From a virus: a stretch of DNA of 40,151 bases. The notes under the pieces were generated by a model that saw only the letters and a list, made by a program, of their open reading frames with translations, searched no databases and was not told the DNA's origin. The DNA lies in IMG/VR virus record IMGVR_UViG_3300044618_001287, positions 1 to 40,151 of that record. The stretch is one strand, 5' to 3'. How positions within the stretch are numbered: the stretch's first letter is position 1; every line of letters begins with the position of its first letter. Positions 1 through 8,340 of the stretch are shown piece after piece. The translations under genes were made by a program, and so were the position numbers.

Positions 1-152
1 CACCAAAGAGCGTTTCCGCCGCACGCAGGACGGCCGCAGGGTGTCGACCGGGAAGATGCCGGTCGGCGGCTCGTACGGTCGGCCTCCAATCCGATCGGCA
101 TGGGAGCAGACACGCGAGCGTGTTGAATCGCTGATGGTCGAGGAAATGACCA
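1..152. repeat. Left copy of terminal redundancy (contig circularises)
   Basis: The first 152 bases recur at 40000-40151. Only two adjacent bases differ (25-26: GC here, AA in the right copy). Both copies lie in the same reading frame of the gp10-like gene, so the window is a circular or circularly permuted genome of about 39,999 bp opened inside that gene. The mismatch changes one residue (Gln here, Lys in the right copy), which suggests strain variation in the source population or an assembly-end error rather than true direct terminal repeats. Confidence 0.93.
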
Positions 153-217
153 ACGCTTTCGACAAGGCCGCCCGCGAGCTCGCCGACAAAATCAAGTCAC
201 TCCAGGGGCCGTTCTGA
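2..217 (+). CDS. HK97 gp10-like tail completion protein (3' part)
   Basis: This is the C-terminal 71 residues of the gene that starts at 39665 and runs off the right end. Joining the two across the terminal repeat gives a 183-residue protein. The stop (215-217) overlaps the ATG of the next gene as TGATG. HK97 gp10-family proteins act at the head-tail or tail-terminator interface of siphoviruses, and the position between head closure and DUF3168-like genes fits. The C-terminal part is rich in charged helices. The family call rests on gene order and the general look of the N-terminal part at the other end of the window. Confidence 0.85.
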   Translation, partial: TKERFRRTQDGRRVSTGKMPVGGSYGRPPIRSAWEQTRERVESLMVEEMTNAFDKAARELADKIKSLQGPF

Positions 218-639
218 TGGCGCTGAAATCCCCCGAGGCTGTTCTACGAAACGCCCTGGTGTCGGACGTTGACGTGCAGGCGTTGATCAGCGGACGTATC
301 TACCCGCTGCGTTACGTCGGGCCGTCCCCGATCCAGTTCCCGCTGATCATCTGGCGGCGTGCCAGGGTGCTGCGGGAAATGACCATGGCCGGAACGCCGA
401 GCGGCCTGCCCCGAGTCACGGTCGAACTCTACGTCTACGGCGTGACCTACGAGGCGGCGCGGGATCTGGCTGACAAGTGCCGCCGCGTTCTGGATGGGTA
501 CGCCGGCAGTTTTGACAATACAGAAGTTCGGCAGACGTTTCTGATGGACGAGGCCGACGACCTCGTGGAGATCGACGGAGCGGAGAACTCGCTCTATCTG
601 GTCCGGCAAACTTACGACCTCTTTTGGGTGGAGAATTAA
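217..639 (+). CDS. Tail completion protein, DUF3168/gp11-like
   Basis: This 140-residue protein has an N-terminal helix (ALKSPEAVLRNAL), a region containing GRIYPLR and a central beta-rich part. That is the pattern of DUF3168-type proteins, which cap the tail tube at the neck in HK97- and SPP1-like phages. It directly follows the gp10-like gene and precedes the tail-tube genes, the expected slot for the tail terminator. The start is the ATG overlapping the upstream stop. It is likely a virion neck component. The family assignment is by length, order and residue pattern, not by a catalytic motif. Confidence 0.75.
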   Translation: MALKSPEAVLRNALVSDVDVQALISGRIYPLRYVGPSPIQFPLIIWRRARVLREMTMAGTPSGLPRVTVELYVYGVTYEAARDLADKCRRVLDGYAGSFDNTEVRQTFLMDEADDLVEIDGAENSLYLVRQTYDLFWVEN

Positions 640-642
640 CTC

Positions 643-1011
643 ATGGCAACTCACGGTCAGGGCACGACGCTCACGTTCGGCGGCACGGGCTACACGGTCA
701 CGAACATCACCTACTCGATGACCGACGTGTCGGCTGGCGACACCATCGACGTGTCCCACCTCAGCCTGTCCGCAGGCAGCAGCGTTGCCACCATGGATCG
801 CCCCCTCAAGGGTTCGGCCACGGACACGGGTCGCGAGGTCAGCATCGAGTACCTCGGCACCGCGCCGATCACCGACGGGTCGACCGGCACGCTGGTGATC
901 TCTGGCGGCCTGACGCTCAGTGCTGCTGCCACGGTCAGTTCTTCCAGCGTCACGCTGGCGACGAACGACGCCACGCGGGGCCAGGCCACCTTCCGAGTCG
1001 CGCGGGTCTAG
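643..1011 (+). CDS. Major tail tube protein, paralogue 1
   Basis: This 122-residue protein is rich in Thr, Ser and Gly with alternating hydrophobic strands, as expected for the beta-barrel fold of siphovirus tail-tube subunits. It follows the tail terminator and precedes the gpG/gpGT chaperones, the classic position of the tube gene. Its start (MATHGQGTTLTFGG) and end (GTLVISGGLTLS, then TNDATR before a final strand) match the next gene (1030-1338), so the two are tandem paralogues. Which of them forms the tube shaft cannot be told from sequence. This copy is longer and is the likelier main subunit. Confidence 0.72.
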   Translation: MATHGQGTTLTFGGTGYTVTNITYSMTDVSAGDTIDVSHLSLSAGSSVATMDRPLKGSATDTGREVSIEYLGTAPITDGSTGTLVISGGLTLSAAATVSSSSVTLATNDATRGQATFRVARV

Positions 1012-1029
1012 TCCGCTACGGGGGTTTCC

Positions 1030-1338
1030 GTGGCGACATACTCGCAAGGCTGCACGGTGTCGTTTGCCGGTTCTTCACTGACCGAGCTGACAAGCGTGCA
1101 GTTGGAGCTTGGCGGCGGCCTGCCTATTGGTCGCAGCGGCACCTATGCACCAAGCGGCGGCAGCGTGAGCGTCGAGGGACTCGCTCCGGGCTCTTTCAAT
1201 TGGGGCCAATACGGGTCGCTCGTTATTAGCGGTGGCGGCGTCAGCTTGACATACAACGCAGTATGTACGGGCAAGGGAGCCACCGCGGCTGCCAACGATG
1301 TGACGCGTTACACGTTCACGTTCGACCTCATTGGATGA
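1030..1338 (+). CDS. Tail tube-like protein, paralogue 2
   Basis: This 102-residue protein starts at GTG behind a G-rich stretch. It shares with the upstream gene the opening pattern MAT-x-x-QG-x-T-x-x-F-x-G and the closing pattern G-[ST]-LVISGG followed by ANDVTR and a last beta strand. It looks like a shortened tail-tube paralogue made by tandem duplication. Possible roles are a minor tube subunit, a tube decoration or an initiator/terminator ring. An unrelated beta protein is less likely given the conserved ends. Confidence 0.65.
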   Translation: MATYSQGCTVSFAGSSLTELTSVQLELGGGLPIGRSGTYAPSGGSVSVEGLAPGSFNWGQYGSLVISGGGVSLTYNAVCTGKGATAAANDVTRYTFTFDLIG

Positions 1339-1342
1339 AACC

Positions 1343-1687
1343 GTGGCACTGACGAAAGAACAAATTCTTGCAGCGGACGACCTGGGCCTCCTCGAGGTCA
1401 AGGTCAAGGAGTGGGGCGGCAGCGTGTTCATCCGCGTGATGACCTGCGGCGAGCGAGACTCTTACGAGAACGATTGGGTGGCGAACAAGGGTAAGGGTGT
1501 CGAGAACTTCCGCACGAAGTTCCTGGCACGCTGCCTGTGTGACGAGAAGGGCGCGCGGCTGTTCACCGACGCGGAGGTCGAGCAGCTGGCAAAGAAGTCG
1601 GCCAAGGTGATGAGCCGCGTGTGGGCCAAGGCGATGGAGCACAACGCTCTCACCGACAAGGACGTGGAGGAACTCGCAAAAAACTAG
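1343..1687 (+). CDS. Tail assembly chaperone gpG-like
   Basis: This is a 114-residue acidic helical protein (MALTKEQILAADDLG...) between the tube and tape-measure genes, the slot of lambda gpG-type chaperones that coat the tape measure during tail assembly. The GTG at 1343 was chosen; an in-frame TTG at 1331 would add four residues and overlap the upstream stop. The gene ends in GCA AAA AAC TAG, which contains the slippery heptamer A AAA AAC at 1678-1684. A fraction of ribosomes should shift -1 there to make the longer gpGT-like product ending at 1995. Confidence 0.8.
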   Translation: MALTKEQILAADDLGLLEVKVKEWGGSVFIRVMTCGERDSYENDWVANKGKGVENFRTKFLARCLCDEKGARLFTDAEVEQLAKKSAKVMSRVWAKAMEHNALTDKDVEELAKN

Positions 1688-1995
1688 CAGTCCGCCCGAC
1701 GCGTGTTTTTCTGTTTCGTCTGGCGGCACATCTCGGAATGACGGTCAAGCAGTTGTGCCAGGAAATGGACAGCCGGGAGTTTGCCGAGTGGATTGCATAC
1801 CACCGGCACTTCCATCCGCTTCCTGACACATGGCGGCAGACGGGCCTGGTGGCCAGTGCGACGCTCGCGCCGTACTGCCCGCGGGGCAGGACGCCGAAGG
1901 CTGAGGACTTCGTTCCGGTTGTGAAAGCACCGCAGCACGAACTGCAGATACAGGAAGCGTTGGAACAGTTGGCGAAAGACTTGGCGGGTGACTAA
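1343..1995 (+). CDS. gpGT-like frameshift fusion of tail chaperone
   Basis: The -1 shift at A AAA AAC (1678-1684) joins 1343..1684 to 1684..1995 and gives a protein of about 217 residues. The shifted frame continues K-K-L-A-V-R-P-T and then carries a conserved-looking T domain (TVKQLCQEMDSREFAEWIAYH) seen in tail assembly protein T of many siphoviruses. The downstream frame has no ribosome-binding site of its own near a start that would include this domain, so frameshifting is the natural route. In lambda-like phages gpG and gpGT together chaperone the tape measure; the same role is inferred here. The stop overlaps the tape-measure ATG (TAATG). Confidence 0.8.
1678..1684 (+). promoter_or_regulatory. 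Programmed -1 ribosomal frameshift site A AAA AAC
   Basis: The heptamer fits X XXY YYZ in the reading frame of the upstream gene (GCA AAA AAC TAG). A stop follows at once in frame 0, while the -1 frame is open to 1995. Its position just before the tape measure is where tail-chaperone frameshifts occur in most long-tailed phages. Confidence 0.85.
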
Positions 1996-4900
1996 TGGCG
2001 ACGGTGATCGGACTCGGCGTGCAGTTCTCGGCCAATGCCAACGGCATGACCAAGGGGCTGTCACAGGTCGACCGTCAGCTGCAGAACCTCGGCAAGCAGG
2101 CCGCGGCTGCGTCGTCGCTCTTCGACTCGTTCACGGCGGCAAGCGGTGCGGCAGCTGCGGCCCAGCAGCAAGTGGCCACGGATATCGCGTTTCTCGGCAG
2201 TGCCCTGAAGACCGGGCAGATTTCTGCCCAGGAGTACGCCTCGGAACTGCAGGCCATCGTCGGCAGCGCCCAGACGGCGGCGGCAGCGTTTGCCGAAGGT
2301 GCACGGATCACCGACCAGGTGGCCACGGCCGAGGAGCGGCGTACGGCTGAGCTCGAGCGGCTGGGCCAGCTGCTCGCGGCCGGAGCGATCAGCGAGGAGA
2401 CGTACAGCCGTGCGGCGGCAGAGGCCAGCGGTGCCAACGAAGAGGCGGCGAAGGCCGAGACCGACCGGGCAAAGGCCCTGGCACGCGCGGCTCAGATCAC
2501 GCAGGCCAACCTAAGCCCTCAGCAGAAGTACGACGCGGCGGTCCAGGAATTGAGCGACCACCTGGCCGCTGGCCGCATCTCGCAGGAGACGTACAACTCG
2601 GCAATCGCCAAGGCTACGACTGACTTCGACAAAGCCAGCAGGGCCGCTGCAGGATTTGAAGACGCAGCCGCGGCTGGTGGCGACGGCGGCACGATGAAGT
2701 TCAACGAGTTGTCCGGCGTGCTGTCGGCCTTGCCAGGCCCGATCGGCAATGTGGCCGGCCGTCTGTCAGGTCTGGCGTCTGCTGGCGAGGGTCTCGGCAA
2801 GGTCTTCGGCGGCGGTGCCGGCCTGTCTGGCGGCCTTGCCAACATCGGAGCCTCGGTGGCTGGGATGGTGAATCCGTTCACTGTCGGCCTCGCTGCGGTG
2901 GCTGCGTTTGGTGCGGGTGCTACCGCGGTGGCCAGCGGGCTGCTCGACCTCGAGGACCGCGTCGAGACGCTCGGCAACACGGCCGACAAGCTGGGCGTGT
3001 CGTTTGAGTTCATCCAGACGCTCGAGGAAGCGGGCAACCGCTCGGGCGTTTCCATCGAATCAGTCAGCAGCGCCTTCGGCAAGCTACAGAAGACGCTCGC
3101 CGGTGCAGACGAGGAGAGCAAGGCCGCGACTGCGGCCCTGGCCAAGCTGGGCATTTCGTTCACGGACTTGGAGAACTTGAGCCCGGAAGAGCAGATCCGC
3201 CTGGTCGGCGAACAACTGCAGGGCATCGAAGATCCCGCGAAGCGGACGGCCGCTGCCATGCAGATCTTCGGCAAGAGCGGCGCCGACCTGCTGCCGTTCT
3301 TTGCCAACCTCGGCCCGGCAGCCGACGACATCGAGCGGCTCGGTGGATCACTATCGGCCATCGACCGTGGCCGCATTGATGACTTCGGTGCAGGCATCGA
3401 CGCCCTGGGCGTTGCCAGTTCCCGGCTCGGCGAGCTGCTGCTGCTGCCGTTTGTGGGCCTCGGTGAAGGCATCGCACAAGGCTCTGCCGAGTTCCTGGGC
3501 GGCATCAACGCTATCGTCGGGCCGATTGGCGACGTTCTGGAACCGGTGCTTTCTGGTCTGGGTACAGCGTTCGAGGTTGTCGGCGTGGTCATCGGCGGCA
3601 TCGGCCGCGTAATCGGGGAAATCATCTCGCCTATCGGAGACCTGGCCCAAGCGTTCGGCGCGGTCGGTGAATCGTTCGGCACCGCGTTTATCGACGTTGT
3701 GCGATATCTAGTCGACGGCGCGGTAGCTGCTACAGATTTCGCCGTATCGTTCTCGCCGCTCGGTGCAGTTGCTGACAACCTTGGCGGTCTTGGCGAAACC
3801 GTCTCGCGTGTTGCCAACATCATTGGCACGGCGCTCTCACAGGTCGGCAGCTACATCGGCGACTCGCTGGCGTCGTGGGCTGAGTTCTTCGGCCTGCAGT
3901 CTGCCATTGAACAGATCGGCGGCGTGATCTCGTCCGTATTCGGTGGCGTGTCGTCCACATTCGAAACGATCGCCAACGCCATCGGCGGGACCGTTGGACG
4001 CCTGCTCACCATTGCCGAGAACTTCCTCGGCATCACCGCCGAGGTCGAAGAGCCGGTGATTCCCGAACTCGACCTGTCACAGCCCACGCTGGCCGCCTCG
4101 CAGTTCGCCAAGGAGATCGGCACGGCGGCCACGGCGGCCGCGGAGTTCGGCCAGGCTGGCTTTGAGGCTGCAGTCGCCTATCAGACCTCGCTAGAGCAGA
4201 TCGCACAGCTTCAGGCCGACAACACGTTGACGGCCGACGAGGCGAAGAAGGCGGCCGAGCAGGAGAAGGCTGCGTTCGAAGCCAAGATCGAAACGCTGGA
4301 CCAGGAGGCACAGGCCCAGGCCCGTGCTTCCGAAGCTGCCCAGAAGGCCGCCGACGAGAAGATCGCAGCGGCTGAGCGTGCTGCAGCTGCTGCCGTCGAG
4401 GCCGACCGCAAGCTGGCCGACGCGTTCATTTCCGCACAAGGTCTCGGCGGCGGTGACGGAGCGACGCCAGCCGACACGCTCCTGGCGATCGTCAGGCAGA
4501 TCGAGGAGACCGAGGCGGCCATCGTCGAGGCCCGTGCCAGCGGCGACAAGGCTGCGGAGGATGCTGCCATCCGGCGGCTGCAGGTTCTCGACCAGGCCCA
4601 GGCCGCGGCGGAAGAAACGGCCCAGTTTGGGTTCTCGACCCAGGACGCCGAGCGGGCGATTGCGTCGGTGCGTGACACGCTCGACGAGACGTTCTCGTTC
4701 GTGAACTTTGAGCTTGCCCCGGAGGCGTTCACGGCAGCCCAGGAGCAGTTGGCCCAGCTGGAGGCGGACCTCGAGGCGAAGGTCATCGACCCCGAAACCT
4801 TTGAACAGGCTGCCGACGCGATCCGCTCTGGCTTTGAGGACGCCCTCAAGACGGCCGAGAGGATCCGCGACCTGAACGAGCAGTACGCCCAGCGTGCGGC

Positions 4901-5126
4901 CGAGATCGAAGCCAGCCGGCTCGACGCACTCTCGCAGGTGTCGCAGACACCGCTGCAGGCCACTGACGTGCGGACCAGCGAAGGGGCGAGCGAGTTTATT
5001 CGGCTCGCTACTGGCCGAGAGGATCCAGCGATCGCGGAATACCGCAAGCAGCTGTCAGAGCTTCGCAAGATTGCCAATGAGATCGGCAAGCTCGGCGGCG
5101 TGGTCGACATTGTGGGGGCAGCGTAA
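1995..5126 (+). CDS. Tape measure protein
   Basis: At 1043 residues this is the largest gene in the window. It sets tail length and is ejected with DNA. It is Ala/Gln/Glu-rich with long heptad-like helices at both ends (about residues 15-220 and 700-1040) and a hydrophobic, Gly/Val/Ile-rich centre (about 250-330 and 470-660), including several membrane-like stretches. That is the standard tape-measure plan. It sits directly downstream of the frameshifted chaperone pair. No peptidoglycan hydrolase motif was recognised inside it. Length suggests a tail on the order of 150 nm if the usual residue-to-length relation holds. Confidence 0.93.
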   Translation: MATVIGLGVQFSANANGMTKGLSQVDRQLQNLGKQAAAASSLFDSFTAASGAAAAAQQQVATDIAFLGSALKTGQISAQEYASELQAIVGSAQTAAAAFAEGARITDQVATAEERRTAELERLGQLLAAGAISEETYSRAAAEASGANEEAAKAETDRAKALARAAQITQANLSPQQKYDAAVQELSDHLAAGRISQETYNSAIAKATTDFDKASRAAAGFEDAAAAGGDGGTMKFNELSGVLSALPGPIGNVAGRLSGLASAGEGLGKVFGGGAGLSGGLANIGASVAGMVNPFTVGLAAVAAFGAGATAVASGLLDLEDRVETLGNTADKLGVSFEFIQTLEEAGNRSGVSIESVSSAFGKLQKTLAGADEESKAATAALAKLGISFTDLENLSPEEQIRLVGEQLQGIEDPAKRTAAAMQIFGKSGADLLPFFANLGPAADDIERLGGSLSAIDRGRIDDFGAGIDALGVASSRLGELLLLPFVGLGEGIAQGSAEFLGGINAIVGPIGDVLEPVLSGLGTAFEVVGVVIGGIGRVIGEIISPIGDLAQAFGAVGESFGTAFIDVVRYLVDGAVAATDFAVSFSPLGAVADNLGGLGETVSRVANIIGTALSQVGSYIGDSLASWAEFFGLQSAIEQIGGVISSVFGGVSSTFETIANAIGGTVGRLLTIAENFLGITAEVEEPVIPELDLSQPTLAASQFAKEIGTAATAAAEFGQAGFEAAVAYQTSLEQIAQLQADNTLTADEAKKAAEQEKAAFEAKIETLDQEAQAQARASEAAQKAADEKIAAAERAAAAAVEADRKLADAFISAQGLGGGDGATPADTLLAIVRQIEETEAAIVEARASGDKAAEDAAIRRLQVLDQAQAAAEETAQFGFSTQDAERAIASVRDTLDETFSFVNFELAPEAFTAAQEQLAQLEADLEAKVIDPETFEQAADAIRSGFEDALKTAERIRDLNEQYAQRAAEIEASRLDALSQVSQTPLQATDVRTSEGASEFIRLATGREDPAIAEYRKQLSELRKIANEIGKLGGVVDIVGAA

Positions 5127-5998
5127 TGGCAATTATTGCCGGTCGGGAAGTCATCCCACGCACGTTTACGCACCGGTTCGGCGAGTCGCCGACGGCCGAG
5201 ATCAAGTACCACCTGACCACCAGCGGCCCTGTTGGCGTGCAGCAGGCACTTGATTACGTCGGCATCTATCACGGATCACCTCATCCCGAGTACCCGTACT
5301 TATGGTGCACGGAAGGTGCCGTAAACGAACTCGACCGCTTCCACGTCGAAATAACCTACTCGTATTCCGTGCCGGCCGTTGGCACTGAGGACAGCGACCC
5401 AAACCCCCTGGCGCGTGCTGATATCTGGTCTTTCTCCACGGGAGGGTCAGCGGTCCCTGCGTTGGCGTATTTCCATGGCAGCGGGAACGGCGACCTGCGT
5501 GCCCTGGTCAACTCGGCCTACGACTTCTTCGAAGGTGCGATGACTGAGGAGAGCGAGCTGCGTTGCACGATCTCTGGCAACCGTGCGTCGTTTCCCGTTG
5601 GCGTGGCCGCCCAAGTGACCAACTGTGTGAACGCAGACGCCTACCTCGGAGCCCAGCCGTACCAATGGAAGTGCCAGGGAATCAGCGGCCAGCAGCAGGT
5701 CGAGGTGGTCAACGGGTTTGAGTTGAAGTATTGGTCAGTCTCCGTAGAGCTCGCGTTCAGGCAGAGCGGCTGGCGGCTGATGCTGCCTGACGTTGGCTAC
5801 AACTACCTCGAGGGAAGCCAGCAGAAGCGGGCGTACGTGATCGACCCGGAAAGCGGCGACAAGGTCGCGTCGTCGAACCCTGTGGCTCTGAACTCAAACG
5901 GCTCTCTTAAAAGCTCGGGCACCGCCCCGGACATCCTCTACCGCCGCGTCCACCGCGAGGTCGCCTTCGCTCCCCTGTTTGGCACGCCGCCGTTCTAA
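5126..5998 (+). CDS. Distal tail protein (inferred from position)
   Basis: This 290-residue beta-rich protein starts at an ATG overlapping the tape-measure stop (TAATG). Position right after the tape measure is where siphovirus distal tail or baseplate hub genes lie. No catalytic motif is visible. It contains several Trp/Tyr-rich strands and two Cys near residues 147 and 167. No later gene resembles the usual large Tal/hub protein, so this protein and the following baseplate-like one may form the whole tail tip. The role is inferred from order; the sequence itself was not recognised. Confidence 0.6.
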   Translation: MAIIAGREVIPRTFTHRFGESPTAEIKYHLTTSGPVGVQQALDYVGIYHGSPHPEYPYLWCTEGAVNELDRFHVEITYSYSVPAVGTEDSDPNPLARADIWSFSTGGSAVPALAYFHGSGNGDLRALVNSAYDFFEGAMTEESELRCTISGNRASFPVGVAAQVTNCVNADAYLGAQPYQWKCQGISGQQQVEVVNGFELKYWSVSVELAFRQSGWRLMLPDVGYNYLEGSQQKRAYVIDPESGDKVASSNPVALNSNGSLKSSGTAPDILYRRVHREVAFAPLFGTPPF

Positions 5999-6030
5999 AA
6001 GCCCGCGAGGCTGCAGGATAGGTTGATTCT

Positions 6031-6396
6031 ATGAGTGAGTTTCTTGCACTGCCGGGTCCGCTTGCCATCTCCATGACTGTTGGAGATGAGTTCGGGATGT
6101 TCGTCGATCTTGACATCGACACGACGAACTTCGCATGGACCGGCATTGTCTACGAAGTCACCACGACCGTTTCTTTTTCGAGCCCCAGTGGCGTGTCTTC
6201 GCAGGGGGCGACAGCTGCGACGTTCACTGTGACTAGCGTCAGCGCTGCGAATGGGCAAATCAACCTGTCGTTGACTGAGGCGCAGACAAGCTTGCTTGAT
6301 CCGACAAAGAAATACCGCTGGTACCTCAGAGGCGTAAGCCCATCGCTCGTCACACGCACATACCTTAGCGGAACTTTTACGGCGTACGCACCATGA
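6031..6396 (+). CDS. Baseplate/adhesin-anchor protein (cassette B, gene 1)
   Basis: This 121-residue beta-sandwich-like protein starts with an acidic strand pattern (LPGPLAISMTVGDEFGMFVDLDID) and ends in a Y-x-W-x-L-R-G strand. It resembles N-terminal domains of baseplate upper proteins (BppU/DUF2479-like) that anchor fibres. The gene at 36762 has the same pattern (L-P-G-[PQ]-L, then R-[GV]-D-E-[LF]-G, and a terminal YGWRLEWD), so the two are paralogues at the head of parallel adhesin cassettes. Its stop overlaps the ATG of the fibre gene. It may dock the fibre to the tail tip. Confidence 0.6.
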   Translation: MSEFLALPGPLAISMTVGDEFGMFVDLDIDTTNFAWTGIVYEVTTTVSFSSPSGVSSQGATAATFTVTSVSAANGQINLSLTEAQTSLLDPTKKYRWYLRGVSPSLVTRTYLSGTFTAYAP

Positions 6397-7961
6397 TTAA
6401 TGTCACAGTCTCGGGAACGGCCGTTGGCGTTTCGGTCAGTAGTGGCATTGGCCCTGCCGGATTCATCAACGCCCCTGGCACGTCGACCAACGCTTTCGGC
6501 ACGTTCCAGTTAACTGCTGGCAATGGTATTACCATCTCGACCAGCGTCGGGCAGTTCCAGGTTGCTTCATACAACACGTCACAGGTCGCTGGCCTGGCCC
6601 CGGTCCAAAGCGTCGCCGGGCGTGTTGGCTCCGTGCAGCTGCAGGCGTCCGACGTGACGGCTGGCACGTTCGCTATCGCACGGATTCCGACGATCTCGTA
6701 CACGGCCCTCGCCAATGTACCGACGAGCTTTGGCCCGTCAGCCCACACGCACTCGACCAGCGACGTTGTGTCGTTTACGTCTGCCGCTGCGGCAGCCGCC
6801 CCGGTGCAGAGCGTGGCAGGTCGCACCGGTGCTATCTCGCTGGCAGCCGCCGACGTGAGCGGGCTGGCTTCCGTTGCGACCAGTGGCTCGTACACGAGCC
6901 TGCAGAACGTGCCTGCCACGTTCGCTCCAGTGGCTCACACGCACGGCACAGCCGACATCACCGGCATCTCGAGCTCGTTTGCGGCAGCTAGCCACACCCA
7001 CGAAGCCTCGGCGATTGCCAGCGGCGTGCTTGAGCTCGCCCGCATCCCGACCATCGGCTACACGGCGCTGTCAGGCGTGCCGACGACGTTCGCACCGCAG
7101 GCCCACACGCACAGCACGGCCGACGTGGCTGGGCTCACGGCCTCGTTCTCGCAGGTCGGCCACACGCACGACTACGCGGCCAGCAGCCATGGTCACGCGG
7201 CCAGCGATGTGACCAGCGGCACGTTCGATGTCTCTCGCATCCCGGCCATCTCTTACACGGCGTTGCAGAACATCCCGGTTTCGTTTGTGCCGGCAACGCA
7301 CACGCACGACTACGCGGCGTCGATCCACACGCACTCCACCGCCGACATTGCCGGCTATCTGGCACTGCCTTCACAGGGCGGCAAGGCCGGCCCGCTGGTC
7401 ACGGATGGCACGGCAGCGACCTGGTCGACCCGGTACGGCGTGGTCGATCCGGTGCTAGTTCAGGGCGCTGGCATGACCCTAACGCGTGACACGGCCGCCG
7501 GGTCCATTACTGTCGCGTTTGCTGGCGGCACGTCAGGGATCGTTGTCGGATCTGCCACGCCGCAGCCTCTGGGTGTCGCAGCTGCTGGATCTTCAGGAGA
7601 TGCTGCCCGTATAGATCATGTTCACGCAATGCCAACGGCAGCAGACGTTGGGGCAGCTGCGGCGGCTCATACACACTCCGCTGGCGACGTGACGAGCGGG
7701 ACGCTCGACATCGCACGGATTCCGACGATTGGCTATACAGCACTTAGCGGGGTGCCGCTCACGTTTGCCCCCGTTTCTCACACGCACTCGACAACAGACA
7801 TCACTGGCTACACGCTCACTAGCGTGAACGGTTTGACTGGCACTGTCACAATTGCCGGCGGTGCTGGTGTCACGGTCAGCACGGCCAGCAGCTCGATCAC
7901 GATTGCGGCTGGTGGCGGCAGTGGCGGCGTATCTCTAGGTCTTGTCCTCGCACTGAGTTGA
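6393..7961 (+). CDS. Tail fibre with His-x-His repeats (cassette B, gene 2)
   Basis: This is a 522-residue fibre. Residues 1-40 form a beta head (VTVSGTAVGVSVSSG) shared with the collagen-like fibre at 37082. The shaft carries five or so copies of a unit reading [AS]RIPT-I-[SG]YTAL-x-N/G-[VI]P-x-[ST]F-x-P-x-x-HTH, and eleven His-x-His motifs in total (HTH, HGH, HVH). In the T4 gp37 needle, HxH triplets from three chains bind iron, so a trimeric metal-stabilised fibre is likely. The protein ends in a Gly/Ser/Thr strand region without a recognised chaperone domain. It is a receptor-contacting or shaft protein at the tail tip. Confidence 0.85.
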   Translation: MINVTVSGTAVGVSVSSGIGPAGFINAPGTSTNAFGTFQLTAGNGITISTSVGQFQVASYNTSQVAGLAPVQSVAGRVGSVQLQASDVTAGTFAIARIPTISYTALANVPTSFGPSAHTHSTSDVVSFTSAAAAAAPVQSVAGRTGAISLAAADVSGLASVATSGSYTSLQNVPATFAPVAHTHGTADITGISSSFAAASHTHEASAIASGVLELARIPTIGYTALSGVPTTFAPQAHTHSTADVAGLTASFSQVGHTHDYAASSHGHAASDVTSGTFDVSRIPAISYTALQNIPVSFVPATHTHDYAASIHTHSTADIAGYLALPSQGGKAGPLVTDGTAATWSTRYGVVDPVLVQGAGMTLTRDTAAGSITVAFAGGTSGIVVGSATPQPLGVAAAGSSGDAARIDHVHAMPTAADVGAAAAAHTHSAGDVTSGTLDIARIPTIGYTALSGVPLTFAPVSHTHSTTDITGYTLTSVNGLTGTVTIAGGAGVTVSTASSSITIAAGGGSGGVSLGLVLALS

Positions 7962-7965
7962 ACAC

Positions 7966-8340
7966 ATGGCAAATCCAAATCTCGGCTCCGCCACGAACGT
8001 CTACGCGAACAATGCGCAACTGTCGCTGACTGCCACCACGGCTGCGCAGCTGATCACCAACGCGGCATCGAGCGGCAAGGTGTTCCTGGTCGACTCGATC
8101 ATTGTCGCCAACGTCGACGCCACGAACGCCTGCGACGTGACGGTTACGCGGTTTGCGTCCGCGACCAACACTGGCACGGCGTTCCCGATTGCCTCGACGA
8201 TCACAGTGCCCGCGAAGGCATCGCTGATCGTCGTCGGCAAGGATAACCCAATCAACCTCACGGAGGCCGAGTCGGTCTACGTCACGGCGAGCGCGGCGAA
8301 TCGGTTGGTCGTGGATGCCAATTGGAAGGAATTGTCGTGA
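7966..8340 (+). CDS. Small beta-rich tail protein (cassette B, gene 3)
   Basis: This 124-residue protein is made almost wholly of predicted beta strands (VFLVDSIIVANVDATNACDVTVTRF...). It matches the plan of the protein at 37832 (a leading N-P-A/N-L segment, an IVxSxxVxN strand, then a final V-S/Y-V strand), so it is the third gene of a duplicated cassette. It lies between fibre and lectin genes with a 3' stop-start overlap (GTGA). It is probably a structural adaptor or a decoration of the tail tip. Function is inferred only from context. Confidence 0.6.
   Translation: MANPNLGSATNVYANNAQLSLTATTAAQLITNAASSGKVFLVDSIIVANVDATNACDVTVTRFASATNTGTAFPIASTITVPAKASLIVVGKDNPINLTEAESVYVTASAANRLVVDANWKELS

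Noticed and set aside
624-1229. 201-residue plus-strand frame rich in His and Arg over the tail tube genes
   Set aside because: It is an out-of-frame shadow of two tail-tube paralogues.
2519-5272. Minus-strand open frames opposite the tape measure gene
   Set aside because: Low-complexity Ser/Ala products produced by the repetitive Ala/Gln-rich plus-strand gene.
6700-7350. Internal DNA repeats in the fibre gene as a recombination cassette
   Set aside because: They follow from repeated fibre protein motifs; no inverted repeats or invertase gene are present.
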